From NCBI RefSeq assembly GCF_001687365.1, contig NZ_LGLV01000006.1, forward strand, positions 124,001-188,000: a stretch of DNA of 64,000 nucleotides. Reading direction: 5' to 3'. This DNA comes from Pararhizobium polonicum. GTDB taxonomy: Bacteria > Pseudomonadota > Alphaproteobacteria > Rhizobiales > Rhizobiaceae. Shown here in pieces: positions 1 to 8,093 of the stretch. Position 1 is the stretch's first letter, and each line of letters begins with the position of its first letter. Below the pieces are notes generated by a model. It saw only the letters and a program-made list of their open reading frames with translations. It was not told where the DNA came from and ran no database searches. Position numbers and translations under genes: made by a program.

Positions 1-735
1 CTGCGCCGGGCCGCGGCCGATCCAGAGTGGTTCGGGCGACTGGAAGAAGCAGTGGAAGCCCGAATGGTCCATCATGTTGCGGCCGACCTGATCGGAGCTG
101 TTGGCAATGCCGCCGGGGTTGCGCTCGTTGGCGGCCGCCAGAAGCAGGCGTGGCGATTCCAGCGAATTGCAGGCGATGACGAAGGTCTTGGCCGTCACTT
201 TGTGCGATTGGTGCTGGTTGTCGTACCAATGGACAGCGGTCACGCGATTGTTTTCGTCCGTATCGATCTTGTAGACGACGGATTCGGCAAGCACATGCGC
301 GCCGAGCGTTTCGGCTTCCTGCACCGAATGGATCGCGTTGTACATCGCGCCGATCGGACAGATCGGCTGACAGTTGTTATTGCCGCAGCAGGTTGGGCGA
401 CCCTTCCAGGGGCGGGTGCTGCGGGCCTGCGGGATCGGCACCGACCGATAGCCGTGTGCATTCACCACCTCGGCAAAACGCTTGTCGCCATAGCTCCAGG
501 GTACCATGTCCATCGGGTAGGGCTTGCTGCGCTCAGAGGGTGATTGCAGCAGCGGGTCGTTGGGACCGGCGACACCCATGGCTTCTTCGGCCCGGCAGTA
601 ATAGGGCTCCAGTTCATCATAGGAGATTGGCCAGTCGCGACCGACGCCATAGGCGGATCGCATCTTAAGATCCACGGGCAGATGACGCCAGCTCGATGCT
701 GCCCAGTGCCATGTGGTGCCGGCGCCTGTCTCGTA
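1..735 (-). pseudogene. GMC oxidoreductase, 5'-truncated (and cut by window edge)
   Basis: Translated on the minus strand, this frame reads as the middle of a GMC-family flavoprotein (the type found as the large subunit of membrane gluconate/sugar dehydrogenases). It shows GTTWHWAASSWRHLPVDLK, then DWPISYDELEPYY, a Cys-rich GRPTCCGNNNCQPICPIGAMYN segment and NMMDHSGFHCFF near the window edge. These enzymes oxidise sugar or polyol hydroxyls with FAD. The N-terminal FAD-binding Rossmann segment (about 90 residues) is missing: upstream of GTTWHW the frame meets a stop at 736-738 and the DNA becomes an MFS gene on the other strand. The 3' end lies outside the window. I call it a pseudogene because of the missing 5' part; the family call itself is confident. 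Confidence 0.8.
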
Positions 736-1104
736 TCAACCCTGCCGTTTCTGGTTCCGGATGCTTTTCTTCCAACGCCCGTCATTGTCATCGCTCTCGT
801 TCTGCGCGGTTTCGGGGTTGGCATCGTCAACATGCCGTCGGCGGTTTCCGCCTATTCCTCCATCGATCGCGCATCGCTGTCGGATGCCGCTACCGCTCTG
901 AATATTGCCCAGTGACTTGGTGGCCCGGTCGCGACGGTGGCGCTGACTCTTTGCGTGGCGTCCCATTTCGTGCCGGGAGCAGAGATGGCAGTTAGCGCCA
1001 CTCAATGGTCATTCACGATTGCCTTTGGTTTGCTGATGGCCATCAACATCCTATGCCTAGCCTCCGCACTGCGCCTGCCGCGCCGCCTGAAGTCTTTCTT
1101 GTAA
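721..1104 (+). pseudogene. DHA2/EmrB-type MFS exporter, 3' fragment with in-frame stop
   Basis: The plus frame reads LVSTLPFLVPDAFLPTPVIV, LRGFGVGIVNMPSAVSAYSS and DAATALNIAQ, then a TGA at 913-915. It continues in the same frame with LGGPVATVALTLC and a final hydrophobic helix to a TAA at 1102-1104. The segment around ALNIAQ-x-GGPV matches the well conserved ALNI.QR.GGS.G region of 14-TM drug:proton antiporters. Only the last three or four helices remain. It abuts the truncated GMC gene head-on at about 715-730. Both the missing 5' two thirds and the internal stop argue for a dead gene. Confidence 0.75.
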
Positions 1105-1191
1105 CTTGGGTATTAATGGGTGCTGCTTTTGCAATTCTCTCAAACTTCACTTTCATGCGACCTAACGCTCAACCACAAGGGAGGGCGAAGG

Positions 1192-2232
1192 TTGGTCCAG
1201 ACTGAAGACAAAACCCTGTTGATTGTCGGCGATATCTTCGTGAGCCGACCGGATCCGAAACAGGCTTTCGCTTACGTACGTGAGACGTTCCACGCTGCGG
1301 ATTTTGTCCTTGGAAACCTGGAGGGCGTGGTCGCCGACGGAGGCACACCGTGGCAAAAGGGTGACATCAACGTCTGGAAGGCGGACGCCAGGCAGATCGA
1401 CGCCATCGAGACGGGCGGCTTTCACGCCCTGTCCGTGACCAACAATCACATCCTTGATTTCGGTCACGACGGGCTTGCAGAAACGCTCGACAATCTCAAG
1501 CGCATCAATGTTAAACATGCCGGCGCCGGAAAGAACATTGCCGAAGCACATGCGCCGGCCGTGCTGGAGCACGGCGGTGTGACAATCGCCATGCTCGCCT
1601 ACAATTCCGTCTTCGTTAAAGGATGGGAAGCCGGACCGGAGCAACCGGGTCTTGCAGTGGTGCGGGTGCGCACAGCGTATGAGCCGGACTATCGGGTTGC
1701 CGAATTGCCGGGTGCACCGCCGATCATTCGGACCTGGGTCGAGAAGCCTGATCTTGCAAGGGTCAAGGCCGACATCGCAGCGGCCCACGAGATCGCGGAT
1801 ATCGTGATCTGCAGCTTTCACTGGGGTATTTCTGGCGGCTATGAAAAGCTTACCGAATACCAGGTCGAACTGGGGCACCATGCCGTGGACTGCGGTGCCG
1901 ATCTTGTGTTCGGTCATCACCCCCATCTTCTCCAGGGCATCGAGTTCCACAATGGCAAGCCGATCTTCTATTCGCTCGGTAACTTCACTTTCGCCCGACA
2001 TAACCCTGACAAGGGGCAGGAGCTTGAATGCCTGATCGCGCGCTGCAGGATCAGTGGCGGAAAAATCGCCAGGGTCGGCTTTTACGCAGCCTGCTGCGAC
2101 CATGATCAGTCGCCCCATATCCATGCTGGAAAAGAGGCAGACGCGATCCTTTCTCTTGTCGAAAAGCGCTCCAAAGCGTTCGCAACGGTGTTCCTGCCGG
2201 ATGGTGATGGTTTCGAGGTGCGGCCGGCATGA
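1192..2232 (+). CDS. CapA family (PGA_cap) metallophosphatase-like protein
   Basis: Belongs to the CapA/PGA_cap family, whose founding member takes part in poly-gamma-glutamate capsule synthesis; the fold is that of a calcineurin-type metallophosphatase. Hallmarks: GDIFVSRPDP near the N-terminus, LGNLEGVVADGG, NNHILDFGHDGL, SFHWGISGGY, FGHHPHLLQG and YSLGNFTFA. The His/Asp/Asn positions fit the family metal site. A longer frame opens at 1120, but TTG at 1192 has an AAGGGAGGG ribosome site just upstream and begins right at the domain, so I prefer it (346 residues). No signal peptide, so probably cytoplasmic. Its stop overlaps the PrpF start by ATGA. No capsule genes are nearby, so capsule synthesis is not implied; a role with the downstream isomerase and lyase-like enzyme is more likely. 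Confidence 0.85.
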   Translation: MVQTEDKTLLIVGDIFVSRPDPKQAFAYVRETFHAADFVLGNLEGVVADGGTPWQKGDINVWKADARQIDAIETGGFHALSVTNNHILDFGHDGLAETLDNLKRINVKHAGAGKNIAEAHAPAVLEHGGVTIAMLAYNSVFVKGWEAGPEQPGLAVVRVRTAYEPDYRVAELPGAPPIIRTWVEKPDLARVKADIAAAHEIADIVICSFHWGISGGYEKLTEYQVELGHHAVDCGADLVFGHHPHLLQGIEFHNGKPIFYSLGNFTFARHNPDKGQELECLIARCRISGGKIARVGFYAACCDHDQSPHIHAGKEADAILSLVEKRSKAFATVFLPDGDGFEVRPA

Positions 2233-3347
2233 GCGCAACACCCGCGAAATTATCCCCCGGGCGCCGCCTCCCTTGTGTTTTGATGCGTGGCGGAAGCTCA
2301 CGGGGGCCATTCTTCCTGGCATCCGATTTGCCGGCGGATATCCAGACCTGCGACAAGGTCCTGATCAGCGTCATGGGTTCGTCCAACAGCCTGCAGATCA
2401 ACGGTATTGGAGGCGGTCATCCACTGACCAGTAAGGTCGCCATCGTCAGCCGATCGGACGCGGACGGCGTGGATATCGACTATGAATTCGTCCAGGTCCT
2501 GGTCGAAAGCGCAGCCGTGGACCGCAAGCCCAATTGCGGTAACATGCTTTCAGGTGTCGGGCCGTTTGCGATCGAGTCCGGTCTTTTAACTGCCACCGAC
2601 CCGGAAACACTGGTTCGCATCCGCAATACCAATACCGGAGCAGTCGTTGACGTGGTGCTTCAGACGCCGGGCGGTGAAGTCGAATATGAAGGGAATGCCG
2701 TCGTGGACGGTGTCCCCGGCACCGCAGCGCCGATCCGCATGCTGTTCGAGGATTCACGGGGTTCGATCACCGGAAGTCTGCTTCCGGCCGGTGCGCCGGT
2801 CACCGATCTGGACGGGGTTCCGGCCAGCCTTGTGGATGGCGCCATCCCCGTCATGATCCTTGCGGCGAAAGCGCTTGGTCTGCGCGGTGACGAGAGTGCT
2901 GAAGAAATAGACGCAAACCATGCGCTGTTCGAACGTGTCGAGGCCCTCCGGCGGCTCGCCGGTTCGCGCATGGGCCTTGGCGATGTAGGAGGCCAGGTCG
3001 TCCCCAAAGTCGCCCTCCTTTCGAGGCCGACCCGCGGTGGCACGCTGTGCGTGCGATACCTGACGCCGGACAAATGCCACAGGACGCTGGCTGTCACGGG
3101 AGCAGTGACGCTGGTCATGGCGCTTTTCGCTCCCGGCACCATCGCAAACACCCTGGTGGAGGGGCTGGAAGTGATCGACGAAGTATCGATGGAACATCCG
3201 GAAGGGATGTTCCGGATCAGCGTCGAGACGGAGCGCGCGCCCAATGGCCATCGGGAGATCAAACGGCTTTCGACGATCAGGACGGCGCGGCGAATATTCG
3301 AAGGCAGTATCATTCTGCCTTCCGACGTCTGGCCGTCCGGCCTGTGA
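2229..3347 (+). CDS. PrpF family isomerase (2-methylaconitate/4-oxalomesaconate type)
   Basis: PrpF-superfamily proteins move a double bond in unsaturated di- or tricarboxylates (2-methyl-cis-aconitate, methylitaconate, 4-oxalomesaconate) using two Cys/Lys acid-base residues. Seen here: MRGGSSRGPFFL (residues 19-30), PNCGNMLSGVGPF with Cys103, and DKCHRTLAVTGA with Cys283, which are the two expected active-site cysteines. Length 372 fits the family. The start ATG overlaps the CapA stop, so the two are translationally coupled. The next gene is a PEP-mutase/isocitrate-lyase family enzyme, a partner that makes or cleaves similar acids in the methylcitrate cycle. No prpC or prpD is present, so the substrate is probably another tricarboxylate or an aromatic ring-cleavage acid. 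Exact substrate unknown. Confidence 0.88.
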   Translation: MSATPAKLSPGRRLPCVLMRGGSSRGPFFLASDLPADIQTCDKVLISVMGSSNSLQINGIGGGHPLTSKVAIVSRSDADGVDIDYEFVQVLVESAAVDRKPNCGNMLSGVGPFAIESGLLTATDPETLVRIRNTNTGAVVDVVLQTPGGEVEYEGNAVVDGVPGTAAPIRMLFEDSRGSITGSLLPAGAPVTDLDGVPASLVDGAIPVMILAAKALGLRGDESAEEIDANHALFERVEALRRLAGSRMGLGDVGGQVVPKVALLSRPTRGGTLCVRYLTPDKCHRTLAVTGAVTLVMALFAPGTIANTLVEGLEVIDEVSMEHPEGMFRISVETERAPNGHREIKRLSTIRTARRIFEGSIILPSDVWPSGL

Positions 3348-3396
3348 CAACATCCGCCAAACGAAAAGACCACAGCACAACAAGGAGGAGATAAAA

Positions 3397-4281
3397 ATGT
3401 CTCAAGGACAAGCAACCGCCACATCCCGCATGCGGGCACTGATGGATGCCCCCGGCATGATCCGGGCGGTCAACGTTTATGATGCCTTCAGCGCCCGTGT
3501 CGCGCAGGATGCCGGGTTCAAGGCGATCGGCCTCGGCGGTTTCCAACTGGGTGCACAGCGCTGTGTAACGGAACCGACGCTGACGATGACGGAGGTGATC
3601 GACAGCGCACGGCTGATCACACAAGCTGTTTCCATTCCCCTCAAGGTCGATTGCGGTGCCGGATTCGGCGAGCCGGTCCATGTGACCCGGACCGTCCGCG
3701 AAGCTGAAGCCGCGGGCATTGCCTGCATTCACATCGAAGACCAGCATTATCCGAAGCGTGCTCATTATCACGAGGGGATCGAAAAGGTCATTCCGGTTGA
3801 AGACATGCTGGACAAGATCCATGCTGCTCTGGCTGCGCGCCGCAACCCGGATTTCATCATTGTCGGCCGCACGGACGCCATGCGCACCCACGGACCGGCA
3901 GAGGCCATTCGCAGGGCGAACCTCTATCGCGAAGCCGGTTGCGATATGATCGAGTGCTTCCCCAACAATCTTGAGCAGGTGCAACTGGCCGTCAAGGAAA
4001 TCGGTGCGCCGCTTCTTTACGTGAACAGCCCCGGTAACCGTCACAATCGCGTCGTCTTCAGCTGGAACGAGCTGGAGGACATGGGCTACAAGATGACGCT
4101 CGATTCGACCTGTGTCCTGCTGACCGCCGCGCGCGCCTTGCGTGAAAATCTCCGCGAATACATGGCGACCGGCCGGCCACCGGCGAATGTCGATGAAGGA
4201 CCAGAGCTTCGTCATTGGGTCGAAACCATAATCGGCCTTCCCGAACTCTATGAGATCGAAGCCAGGACGACGGAAAAATGA
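3397..4281 (+). CDS. Isocitrate lyase/PEP mutase family protein
   Basis: A 294-residue (beta/alpha)8 enzyme of the ICL/PEP mutase superfamily. Metal-binding motifs are present: KVDCGAGFGEP (Asp85), IHIEDQHYPK (Glu114-Asp115) and VGRTDAM (157-162). The active-site loop that in true (methyl)isocitrate lyases carries K/R-C-G-H reads here PKRAHYHEG, without the catalytic Cys. A lyase identical to PrpB is therefore doubtful; a C-C lyase, decarboxylase or mutase on a 2-oxo or 2-hydroxy acid is possible. A longer frame opens at 3244, but AAGGAGGAG lies directly before ATG 3397, which decides the start. It sits 49 bases after prpF-like and before an MFS gene, suggesting a small organic-acid pathway. 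Confidence 0.85.
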   Translation: MSQGQATATSRMRALMDAPGMIRAVNVYDAFSARVAQDAGFKAIGLGGFQLGAQRCVTEPTLTMTEVIDSARLITQAVSIPLKVDCGAGFGEPVHVTRTVREAEAAGIACIHIEDQHYPKRAHYHEGIEKVIPVEDMLDKIHAALAARRNPDFIIVGRTDAMRTHGPAEAIRRANLYREAGCDMIECFPNNLEQVQLAVKEIGAPLLYVNSPGNRHNRVVFSWNELEDMGYKMTLDSTCVLLTAARALRENLREYMATGRPPANVDEGPELRHWVETIIGLPELYEIEARTTEK

Positions 4282-4344
4282 GCGGTTTGAGTGTGAACTG
4301 CACATAGGGTGCGATGCGGCCGCTCGCCGCGGGAAGGGGATGAG

Positions 4345-5592
4345 TTGAAATCGCATTCTGCGACGGGTTTTCGGGTTTTCCGGCATGTGGCCTTCCGCTA
4401 CTATTTCGCATCCCGCTTCCTTTCGACCTTTGCCATACAGGTCATCAGCGTGGCAGTCGGATGGCAGGTTTATGATGTAACGCGCGACGCATTCTCGCTT
4501 GGCCTGATCGGGCTCGTTCAGTTCATGCCCGCACTGCTTCTGTTTCCCGTAACGGGATCGGTCGCCGACCGGTACAGCCGAAGGATGATCTTCGGGATCT
4601 GCTGTCTGGTGGGACTGGCGGCTTCCGCCGGGCTGGCGATACTGGCGATGCCGGGCTGCTTTTCCCTGCCGTTGATCTATGCCCTGCTTCTTGTGCTTGG
4701 CATCATGCGCGCCTTTCTCAATCCGGCCATGCAGTCCCTCGCACCCAGCCTGGTGCCGGCGCAGAATCTGGCAAGCGCCGTCGCTTGGATGTCCAGTTCC
4801 GCAAAGACGGCCCAGATCGTTGGTCCGGTCGCGGGGGGCTTCATCTACCTTCTGGGGGCGGTGGCACCCTATCTGGCGTCTACGGTGCTCTTCGCGCTCG
4901 CGTCACTGACTGTCTTCGCGATCACCGAAACGGTAGAGCGAACGACTGCCAAAGCTGCGGCGAACTGGGAAACTCTAACCGCGGGCTTGCGCTATATCAT
5001 GACCGAGAAGGTCGTCCTTGGCGCGGTCTCGCTCGATATGTTCGCGATACTCCTTGGAGGCGCCGTCGCCCTGATGCCGGTCTTTGCCAGCGATGTCCTC
5101 CAGCTCGGACCTTCGACCCTTGGCCTATTGAGAGGAGCGCCGGCCATCGGTGGTGTCGGCATGGCCTTCGTTCTCGCTCTCCGGCCTGTGCGCAAGAACG
5201 CAGGACGGCTTATGCTGGCCAGTGTGGGCGTCTTCGGTCTGGCAACGGTTGTGTTCGGGATATCAAGGTCATCGTGGCTGTCGATTGCTGCGCTCGTCGT
5301 TCTCGGAGCTGCGGACATGTTCTCCGTCTACGTGCGCAGTTCGCTGATCGCGCTCTGGACACCGGACCCGCTGCGCGGCCGGGTCAATGCGGTCAATCAG
5401 GTCTTCATCAGTGCTTCGAATGAAATTGGTGCATTTCGGGCAGGCATGATGGCCGGGGCCATCGGAGCCGTGCCCACCGTGCTTTTCGGTGGGGCGGGAA
5501 CGCTGGCCGTTGCAGGCCTTTGGTTCAGGCTCTTTCCGGCGCTCGCCTCCGTGCGTTCGCTTGCTGCGCCCCACAACAGTGCAAACAGCTGA
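4345..5592 (+). CDS. MFS transporter (EntS-like MFS_3 family)
   Basis: Integral inner-membrane protein of the major facilitator superfamily, about 415 residues with roughly 11-12 hydrophobic helices. The motif between helices 2 and 3, GSVADRYSRRMIFG, is the family's G-x-x-x-D-R/K-x-G-R-R loop. The early VAVGWQVYDVTRDAFSLG segment is typical of the MFS_3 group that includes enterobactin exporter-like proteins. A frame with GTG starts at 4309, but TTG 4345 has GGGAAGGGGATGAG in front of it, so I chose that. It lies 63 bases after the PEP-mutase-like gene in the same direction, so it probably moves the substrate or product of that operon. An IS element inserted right after its stop codon. Confidence 0.85.
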   Translation: MKSHSATGFRVFRHVAFRYYFASRFLSTFAIQVISVAVGWQVYDVTRDAFSLGLIGLVQFMPALLLFPVTGSVADRYSRRMIFGICCLVGLAASAGLAILAMPGCFSLPLIYALLLVLGIMRAFLNPAMQSLAPSLVPAQNLASAVAWMSSSAKTAQIVGPVAGGFIYLLGAVAPYLASTVLFALASLTVFAITETVERTTAKAAANWETLTAGLRYIMTEKVVLGAVSLDMFAILLGGAVALMPVFASDVLQLGPSTLGLLRGAPAIGGVGMAFVLALRPVRKNAGRLMLASVGVFGLATVVFGISRSSWLSIAALVVLGAADMFSVYVRSSLIALWTPDPLRGRVNAVNQVFISASNEIGAFRAGMMAGAIGAVPTVLFGGAGTLAVAGLWFRLFPALASVRSLAAPHNSANS

Positions 5593-5593
5593 C

Positions 5594-5612
5594 TAGGGTC
5601 CAGACTCAATCA
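5594..5612 (+). repeat. IS427-type left inverted repeat with TA duplication
   Basis: TA at 5594-5595 is the presumed target duplication, followed by terminal repeat GGGTCCAGACTCAATCA at 5596-5612. It pairs with the right end at 6419-6435. Confidence 0.8.
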
Positions 5613-6435
5613 AATCCACCATGTGAGGAGGGCTGCGATGTAGCAGGTTGCTGCGAAGTCTAGCATGAGCTTGTCATATCGTGTCGCGACGCGCCTCCAG
5701 TCCTTAAGGCGGCAGAAGGCGCGTTCGACGATGTTTCGTCGGCGGTAGGCGACCGGGTCGAAGGGCTTGATGCGTTTCCGGGTCGGATTGTTGGGAGTGA
5801 CTGGCTCAGTGCCGCGCGTGGTAAGAAAGTCTCGCAATGCGTTGCTGTCGTAAGCTGTGTCTGCGGTGCAGAGGCGGCTGGGAGGTAGAGGCTTGAGCAG
5901 TGGAATGGCAACGGGAGCGTCGTCGCGCCGACCAGGCGTCACTCGCAGCGCGATTGGACGGCCACAACCATCGACAACAGCATGGATTTTTGTCGATCTG
6001 CCGCCTCTCGAGCGACCGATTGCTTCGGCATCTGCCCCCTTTTCCGCCAGCGGCTGATCGGTGCGCTTTTGCGGTGGTGCTATCGATCATATGGGTATCC
6101 CGATCGGTCGTTTGCACCAGAGCCTCAAACAGTCGTCGCCCTATGCCCTTGGCAGATCAGCGATGGAACCGGTTGTAGACGGTTGTTGGAGGCCCATAGC
6201 AGGCTGGACAATCCTGCCATCGGCAGCCGGATCGCAAGACATGGATGATTCCGCTGACGACCCGGCGGTCGTCTGTGCGATGAGCGCCGGGTTGGTTGGT
6301 AGGAAGCAGAGGAGCAATCACAGCCCACTGCCGATCACTAAGCCAGAATTCTCCTGCCATGATCCAATCTCCCATCATCGAAGCAGTGAATCGGGTAGAG
6401 TGGAATTTATCAATATCCTGATTGGGTTTGGACTC
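5596..6435 (-). mobile_element. IS5-family (IS427 group) insertion sequence, decayed
   Basis: An 840-bp element with imperfect terminal inverted repeats. The left end begins GGGTCCAGACTCAATCA and the right end, read outward, is GAGTCCAAACCCAATCA (14 of 17 identical). A TA dinucleotide sits directly outside each end within a CTAG target, the duplication expected for the IS427 group. It carries a DDE transposase on the minus strand in two reading frames. The insertion is placed just after the stop codon of the upstream MFS gene, so it did not destroy it. The transposase has a nonsense codon and needs a one-base shift, so I expect the copy to be inactive. Confidence 0.88.
5610..6378 (-). pseudogene. 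IS5/IS427-type transposase, broken
   Basis: Translated from ATG 6378 (or 6360): FWLSDRQWAVIAPLLP, IIHVLRSGCRWQDCP and TTVYNRFHR, then TGA (6157-6159) where relatives have Trp. The frame continues with AKGIGRRLFEAL and MIDSTTAKAHRSAAGGKGG. After GGKGG (around an AAAAGGGGG run) the homology moves to another frame as ADAEAIGRSRGGRSTKIHAV, ending NIVERAFCRLKDWRRVATRYD and ALLTWWI at 5610. IS427-group elements often use a programmed frameshift at an A/G run near this spot, so the frame change could be native. The TGA is not expected and probably kills the gene. Confidence 0.82.
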
Positions 6436-6437
6436 TA
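6419..6437 (-). repeat. IS427-type right inverted repeat with TA duplication
   Basis: Read from the outside in on the minus strand this is TA followed by GAGTCCAAACCCAATCA, an imperfect copy of the left end. The flanking CTAG palindrome is the likely target site. Confidence 0.8.
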
Positions 6438-6476
6438 GCGATCCCGGCGTCGCGTGCCCGTTGCCTGCGTTGCTGA

Positions 6477-6650
6477 CCATTTGATCTTTTCGACAGCCTC
6501 CTCGCAGCTATTCACCTCAAGATCGATCAGCAGCTTCCAGTCGATGCTCTTTCGGTCGGCCGGAGGGTTGGGCTCTACCGCGTGAATGGCGGTAAGATCT
6601 GCAGCCATTGTTAGCTGTTCTGCAGCGCTTACGCTTGCCAGTTCATCCAT
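6477..6650 (-). pseudogene. IS4-family transposase remnant
   Basis: Minus-strand peptide AVEPNPPADRKSIDWKLLID followed by EEAVEKIKW resembles the conserved stretch before the catalytic Glu region of Tn5/IS4-type transposases (…P..R.PI.WKLLTDLPV.....A.EKI.WYALRWKIE). Homology stops abruptly after KIKW at 6477; the next codons are unrelated and meet a stop at the edge of the IS427-type element. Only about 58 residues remain. The IS4 fragment was probably there before the IS427-type element inserted beside it. Confidence 0.55.
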
Positions 6651-6738
6651 CCGAGCTTGGGCAAATGAAGAAACTGGATGCCATCAGAGAGGGGCAACGG
6701 TCTGTTTTGTCTCGTGAATTAACAACAGAGGATTCCGG

Positions 6739-7527
6739 TTAGGAAGACTCTCGTGCGGTGGTTCTCGGTTCCGGCTCATGCCGGACAGTCATGTAGACAA
6801 CCGTCGCACTGATCGTGGCGAGGAAGAGGGCGCTGGTGACGATCGTGCCGAAACCGAGACCGCCATATTCGAGGGGCTGCGACAGCAGATCCCCGAGCGA
6901 CGCCCCGAGCGGGCGCGTTAGGATATAGGCCAGCCAGAAGGCCAGGATCGGGTTCAGCCTTGCTCCATAATAAGCGGCGGCAATGGCGGCAATGATAACG
7001 CCAAACAGCACTCCGGTCGTGAGATATCCGAAATCGAAGACTTCAGCCACCAGATCGCCGGCGGCGGTGCCGAGCGCGAACGTGAACAGGATCGCCAGCC
7101 AGTAGAAGGCCTCGCGCCTGAAGGTGAAGATGGAGTGGATCGACAGCGTCCGCTCGCTCCAGTACCAGGCGGCAAACGTGGCGGCGAGCAGGACTGTGAA
7201 CGCGATCGTGGTGGTCTGCAGCGCCACACCGAAATTGTCGACAAGGTTGTCGGTGACCAGCGTGCCGACCACGCTGATCAGGACGACCGCCAACCAGTAA
7301 GCCCAGGGCACATAACGCTTGCGGGCAAATTGCAGAACGAGCGCCAGGGCGAGAACGGCTGTCATGATGAGAGAGGTGGCGGTGAGGCCGAGGCCCATAT
7401 TGACGGCAAGATAGTCGGCCGCCGTTTCGCCCATGGTCACCGCCATAAGCTTGATCAACCAGAATTCGGCGGTCACTTGCGGCACGCGGTTCAAGATGGC
7501 CGGCGCGGAATTGGACTGTGATTGCAT
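6739..7527 (-). CDS. COG4705-type membrane protein with four internal repeats
   Basis: A 262-residue integral membrane protein with about eight hydrophobic segments. It is built of four related units, each starting with an aromatic-rich helix and a G-E/D-x-x-A/G-D motif: MGETAADYLAVNMGLG, TLVTDNLVDNFGVALQ, TAAGDLVAEVFDFGYL and ASLGDLLSQPLEYGGLG. This repeat pattern is that of the uncharacterised membrane-anchored family COG4705. The function is not known. It is followed by a small exported protein and lies divergent from a two-component system, so it may be a target of that system; in other proteobacteria members are often found next to such regulators (from general knowledge). Start at ATG 7527 with AGGAGATCG upstream. 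Confidence 0.75.
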   Translation of the reverse strand: MQSQSNSAPAILNRVPQVTAEFWLIKLMAVTMGETAADYLAVNMGLGLTATSLIMTAVLALALVLQFARKRYVPWAYWLAVVLISVVGTLVTDNLVDNFGVALQTTTIAFTVLLAATFAAWYWSERTLSIHSIFTFRREAFYWLAILFTFALGTAAGDLVAEVFDFGYLTTGVLFGVIIAAIAAAYYGARLNPILAFWLAYILTRPLGASLGDLLSQPLEYGGLGFGTIVTSALFLATISATVVYMTVRHEPEPRTTARESS

Positions 7528-7560
7528 TTGACGATCTCCTGCTGAAGGCTGCGGCGGCGG

Positions 7561-7818
7561 TTACTTGCCCATCAGGCTCAGGGCATCCTGGAAGAACGTG
7601 TCGGCGCGGCTATCGTCATCTGCATTGCAGCGCTCGATGCCCTTGGCCTCCAGATCGGCAACTTTCGTTTTGTCGGCATCGTTGAGCTTGGCTGTCGCCT
7701 GGGCTGCGCGGACGGTCTTCAACATCTCTTCGCAGGGAACGGCCGCTGTGGCGGCCGGGACATTGGTCATGCCGCCAATAATGGTGGCGAAGAGGAGGGC
7801 GAGAAGAAGCTTTTGCAC
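7561..7818 (-). CDS. Small exported protein, unknown function
   Basis: An 85-residue protein with a clear Sec signal peptide (MQKLLLALLFATIIGG… ending ATAA), giving a mature chain of about 60 residues. The mature part is polar and probably helical, with two cysteines (PCEEMLK and ERCNADD) that could form a disulfide in the periplasm. Upstream GGAGACACC gives a reasonable ribosome site. It is the first gene of the leftward unit with the COG4705 membrane protein and faces the response regulator gene. I do not recognise the family; a periplasmic sensor accessory or stress protein is possible but not shown. Confidence 0.6.
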   Translation of the reverse strand: MQKLLLALLFATIIGGMTNVPAATAAVPCEEMLKTVRAAQATAKLNDADKTKVADLEAKGIERCNADDDSRADTFFQDALSLMGK

Positions 7819-7991
7819 GATGGTGTCTCCGTGTCATGCGCCTGGCGCGTTGAGTTGGACCGGAGTATCTGACAGAGGCGCCGCTCCGGCTGTCCTCTGT
7901 CTAGCGGCTGCTTCATACCGCCACCTGTCCGGAAGAATACAGTTTCGTAAGATTGGCAAAGCGGCATCGACGGCTGGAAATTTGCGTCGCT

Positions 7992-8005
7992 TTACAAAAC
8001 TGTAA
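7992..8005. promoter_or_regulatory. Candidate regulator site TTAC-N6-GTAA
   Basis: TTACAAAACTGTAA is an inverted repeat (TTAC/GTAA, 6-bp spacer) in the 275-bp gap between the small exported protein and the response regulator gene. Its place between divergent units suggests autoregulation by the response regulator. Short motif, so low certainty. Confidence 0.3.
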
Positions 8006-8093
8006 GCCTTGCCCACTGTGGGAGACAGTTTAACGGGTCAAGAATGGTGTTCGGCGGCTCTGTCCGCGGAAGGATCAAACGAAAGTCCGCCCT

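Noticed and set aside
52-915. Open frames on the plus strand opposite the GMC gene
   Set aside because: They are antisense to a well-conserved GMC reading frame and show no family motif, except the last part from about 721 which belongs to the MFS fragment.
1162-2322. A 386-codon frame opposite the CapA-like gene
   Set aside because: Antisense shadow; CapA motifs on the plus strand are unambiguous.
3310-4386. A 358-codon minus frame opposite the PEP-mutase-like gene
   Set aside because: No motif and antisense to a clear superfamily enzyme.
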